From contig CAMLME010000016.1 in NCBI GenBank assembly GCA_946481235.1, forward strand, positions 1 through 18,020: a DNA stretch of 18,020 nucleotides, given 5' to 3'. A model generated the notes under the pieces. That model was given only the letters and a program-made list of their open reading frames with translations. It had not been told where the DNA came from and made no database searches. This DNA comes from an uncultured Methylobacillus sp. GTDB lineage: Bacteria > Pseudomonadota > Gammaproteobacteria > Burkholderiales > Methylophilaceae. Positions 17,007-18,020 of the stretch are shown piece after piece; within the stretch, counting starts at the first letter, position 1; every line of letters begins with the position of its first letter. Position numbers and translations under genes: made by a program.

Positions 17007-17310
17007 AAAATGGGCGCCTCTAAGAAATGGATACCCCCCCAAAGCTTTGAGGCTGACAAGACCAAGCAAAATGGCTTTGATTTATCGAGCCTCAGCAATA
17101 TCGAGTATGAAAATCATCCGTTTCAGCCTTGTCCGCTGGCAAGCCGGAATGAGTCTGAGCGTTGCAACACTGCGAATGCGAAAGCATCCGCAAGGATGAC
17201 GGATTTACATAGAGATTTAAGGCAATTTGATCGCGACAATTCGCGACGAATATTGGCCCATTAAAGCGGCCTCCCAGCTTCACCCCGCACATATAAGAAA
17301 GGGAGAAATC
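17007..17310 (+). other. 304-base intergenic stretch between two exported-protein genes
   Basis: No convincing gene is seen. An 84-codon frame (17010-17264) has no ribosome-binding site or recognisable features. Two overlapping hairpins with GNRA loops are mutually exclusive: TGCG-A-ATGC-GAAA-GCAT-C-CGCA (17171-17192) and CATCC-GCAA-GGATG (17185-17198). TCGCGAC occurs twice, 10 bases apart (17231-17247). There is no clear terminator after the upstream gene, so readthrough from the sigma54 promoter is possible. Confidence 0.5.
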
Positions 17311-17931
17311 ATGAACATGCACAAACAGCGCAGCATTGGCTCGGTGGCTAAAAGCGCCATGACTGTGGTCGGGTTGGTTGCACTCAGCGGCTGGCTTCCA
17401 ATGGCTCATGCCCAAAACATGCAATTTGCTCAAAAGACACTTGGAAGCTCATTGGGGGAGGCGGAAAGCACGCCCAGCACTCAATTCAGGTCAACGATCA
17501 TCGATCCATCGCGCCCGGGAAAATCGATGATGCCAAAAGGTAATACCACCTTGCGCGTCATTCCTATCAGTAACCCTGAAGAGCTTGCCAGTCAGCAGCG
17601 TTCCTGCACCATCTGTGGAACTGTTGAGTCGATTAGCATGATGTTGAATGACCGTCAAAACCCCGACGTCGAACAAGAAAATGCAGTGGGAGACATCTCC
17701 AAAATAAAAGCAAAAGGGAAAAGCAACCTTCTGCTGACCCGGAACGGCTTTCCCAAGCCGATTGATGCCGGAGACATCCTGGCAAGGCAAGCGAATAAAA
17801 CTCCCACCATGTACGAAATCAAGATTCGCATGAACAACGGGACTTTTCGCATCGTGACCGATACCAGAGAGCCTGATTACACCGTCGGTGATTACGTCAG
17901 GGTCATCAGCGGGGCAGTCACTGCAGCCTGA
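17311..17931 (+). CDS. Exported protein with split 17-kDa-antigen/SlyB-like domain
   Basis: The product is 206 residues with a signal peptide cleaved near residue 34 (MAHA before QNMQ). The mature part has a low-complexity N-terminus, then CTICGTVESISMM (C99, C102), which resembles the start of the SlyB/17-kDa surface antigen domain (CxxCGxVExI). It ends YEIKIRMNNGTFRIVTD...YTVGDYVRVISG, which resembles the closing strand pair of the same domain. Between them, where relatives carry a membrane glycine zipper, lies a polar stretch of about 55 residues without one. It also lacks a lipobox, so it is probably periplasmic. GGGAG at 17301-17305 fixes the ATG at 17311; a longer in-frame start at 17227 would hide the signal peptide. 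The function is unknown. Confidence 0.78.
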   Translation: MNMHKQRSIGSVAKSAMTVVGLVALSGWLPMAHAQNMQFAQKTLGSSLGEAESTPSTQFRSTIIDPSRPGKSMMPKGNTTLRVIPISNPEELASQQRSCTICGTVESISMMLNDRQNPDVEQENAVGDISKIKAKGKSNLLLTRNGFPKPIDAGDILARQANKTPTMYEIKIRMNNGTFRIVTDTREPDYTVGDYVRVISGAVTAA

Positions 17932-17968
17932 CGTCCTTTAAGCAATATCTCTCTTCCCCCTCTTCCAG

Positions 17969-18007
17969 GCGGGCCGTCTTCCAACCCCGGGCGGTTCGCT
18001 TTTTTTT
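17969..18007 (+). terminator. Rho-independent terminator after the last exported-protein gene
   Basis: GCGGGCCG (17969-17976) pairs with CGGTTCGC (17992-17999), including two G-U pairs, and eight T follow (18000-18007). It lies 37 bases after the stop codon. Confidence 0.75.
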
Positions 18008-18020
18008 GCCTGTTACTTTC

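Noticed and set aside
17010..17264. 84-codon open frame between the two exported-protein genes
   Set aside because: No ribosome-binding site, no recognisable domain, irregular composition; treated as non-coding.
17254..17268. TTGGCCCATTAAAGC, a possible second sigma54 promoter before the last gene
   Set aside because: Again one base short between GG and GC, and the -12 element is poor.
17292..17297. TATAAG as a -10 box for the last gene
   Set aside because: Transcription would start inside or after the ribosome-binding site at 17301-17305.
17007..17310. A c-di-GMP (GEMM) riboswitch before the last gene
   Set aside because: GCGAAAGC and GGATGACGG look superficially suggestive, but the conserved receptor and P1 elements are absent.

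Overview
The window reads as ordinary chromosome of a betaproteobacterium, probably of the Nitrosomonadales/Gallionellaceae kind. This rests on protein resemblance and gene order (rpsA-ihfB-lapA-lapB-pyrF; metG-mrp; dcd followed by a small protein and a large PLP decarboxylase), not on a marker gene, so the family-level placement is a guess. No IS element, prophage, CRISPR array, tRNA or rRNA gene was seen.

Left part (1-4600). The 3' two thirds of rpsA (ribosomal protein S1) runs into ihfB, which ends at a textbook terminator. The envelope-control pair lapA-lapB follows and overlaps pyrF by four bases. A small secreted helix-hairpin-helix (ComEA-like) protein comes next. A bidirectional terminator separates it from a convergent gene for a secreted glycine-zipper protein with an exact 24-residue repeat and an Asp/His/Lys-rich tail.

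Middle (4600-12900). metG (minus strand) is divergent from mrp/apbC. A class I DAHP synthase, dcd, a 74-residue conserved-looking small protein and an Orn/Lys/Arg decarboxylase follow. folA lies on the other strand, and its stop codon overlaps the stop codon of the decarboxylase. A perfect palindrome overlaps the probable -10 of the DAHP synthase gene, and a 13-bp perfect hairpin follows that gene.

Right part (12900-18020). glrK-qseG-glrR encode a sensor kinase, a lipoprotein and a sigma54-dependent response regulator. They are translationally chained by two ATGA overlaps, in the same order as in enterobacteria. The 202 bases after glrR hold the most interesting signal in the window: two 18-bp palindromes of the form (T/C)GTC-N10-GACA, which is the GlrR operator form known from enterobacterial glmY/glmZ, then an IHF-like site, then a full-consensus sigma54 promoter (TGGCAC-N5-TTGCT). 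The promoter sits just ahead of a secreted protein that joins an EF-hand pair to a BON domain. A second exported protein follows. It carries the two flanks of the 17-kDa-antigen/SlyB-type envelope domain but not the glycine zipper that normally lies between them. The inferred picture is a local circuit in which GlrK/QseG/GlrR, with IHF (ihfB is in the same window) and sigma54, controls periplasmic envelope proteins rather than a GlmY-type small RNA.
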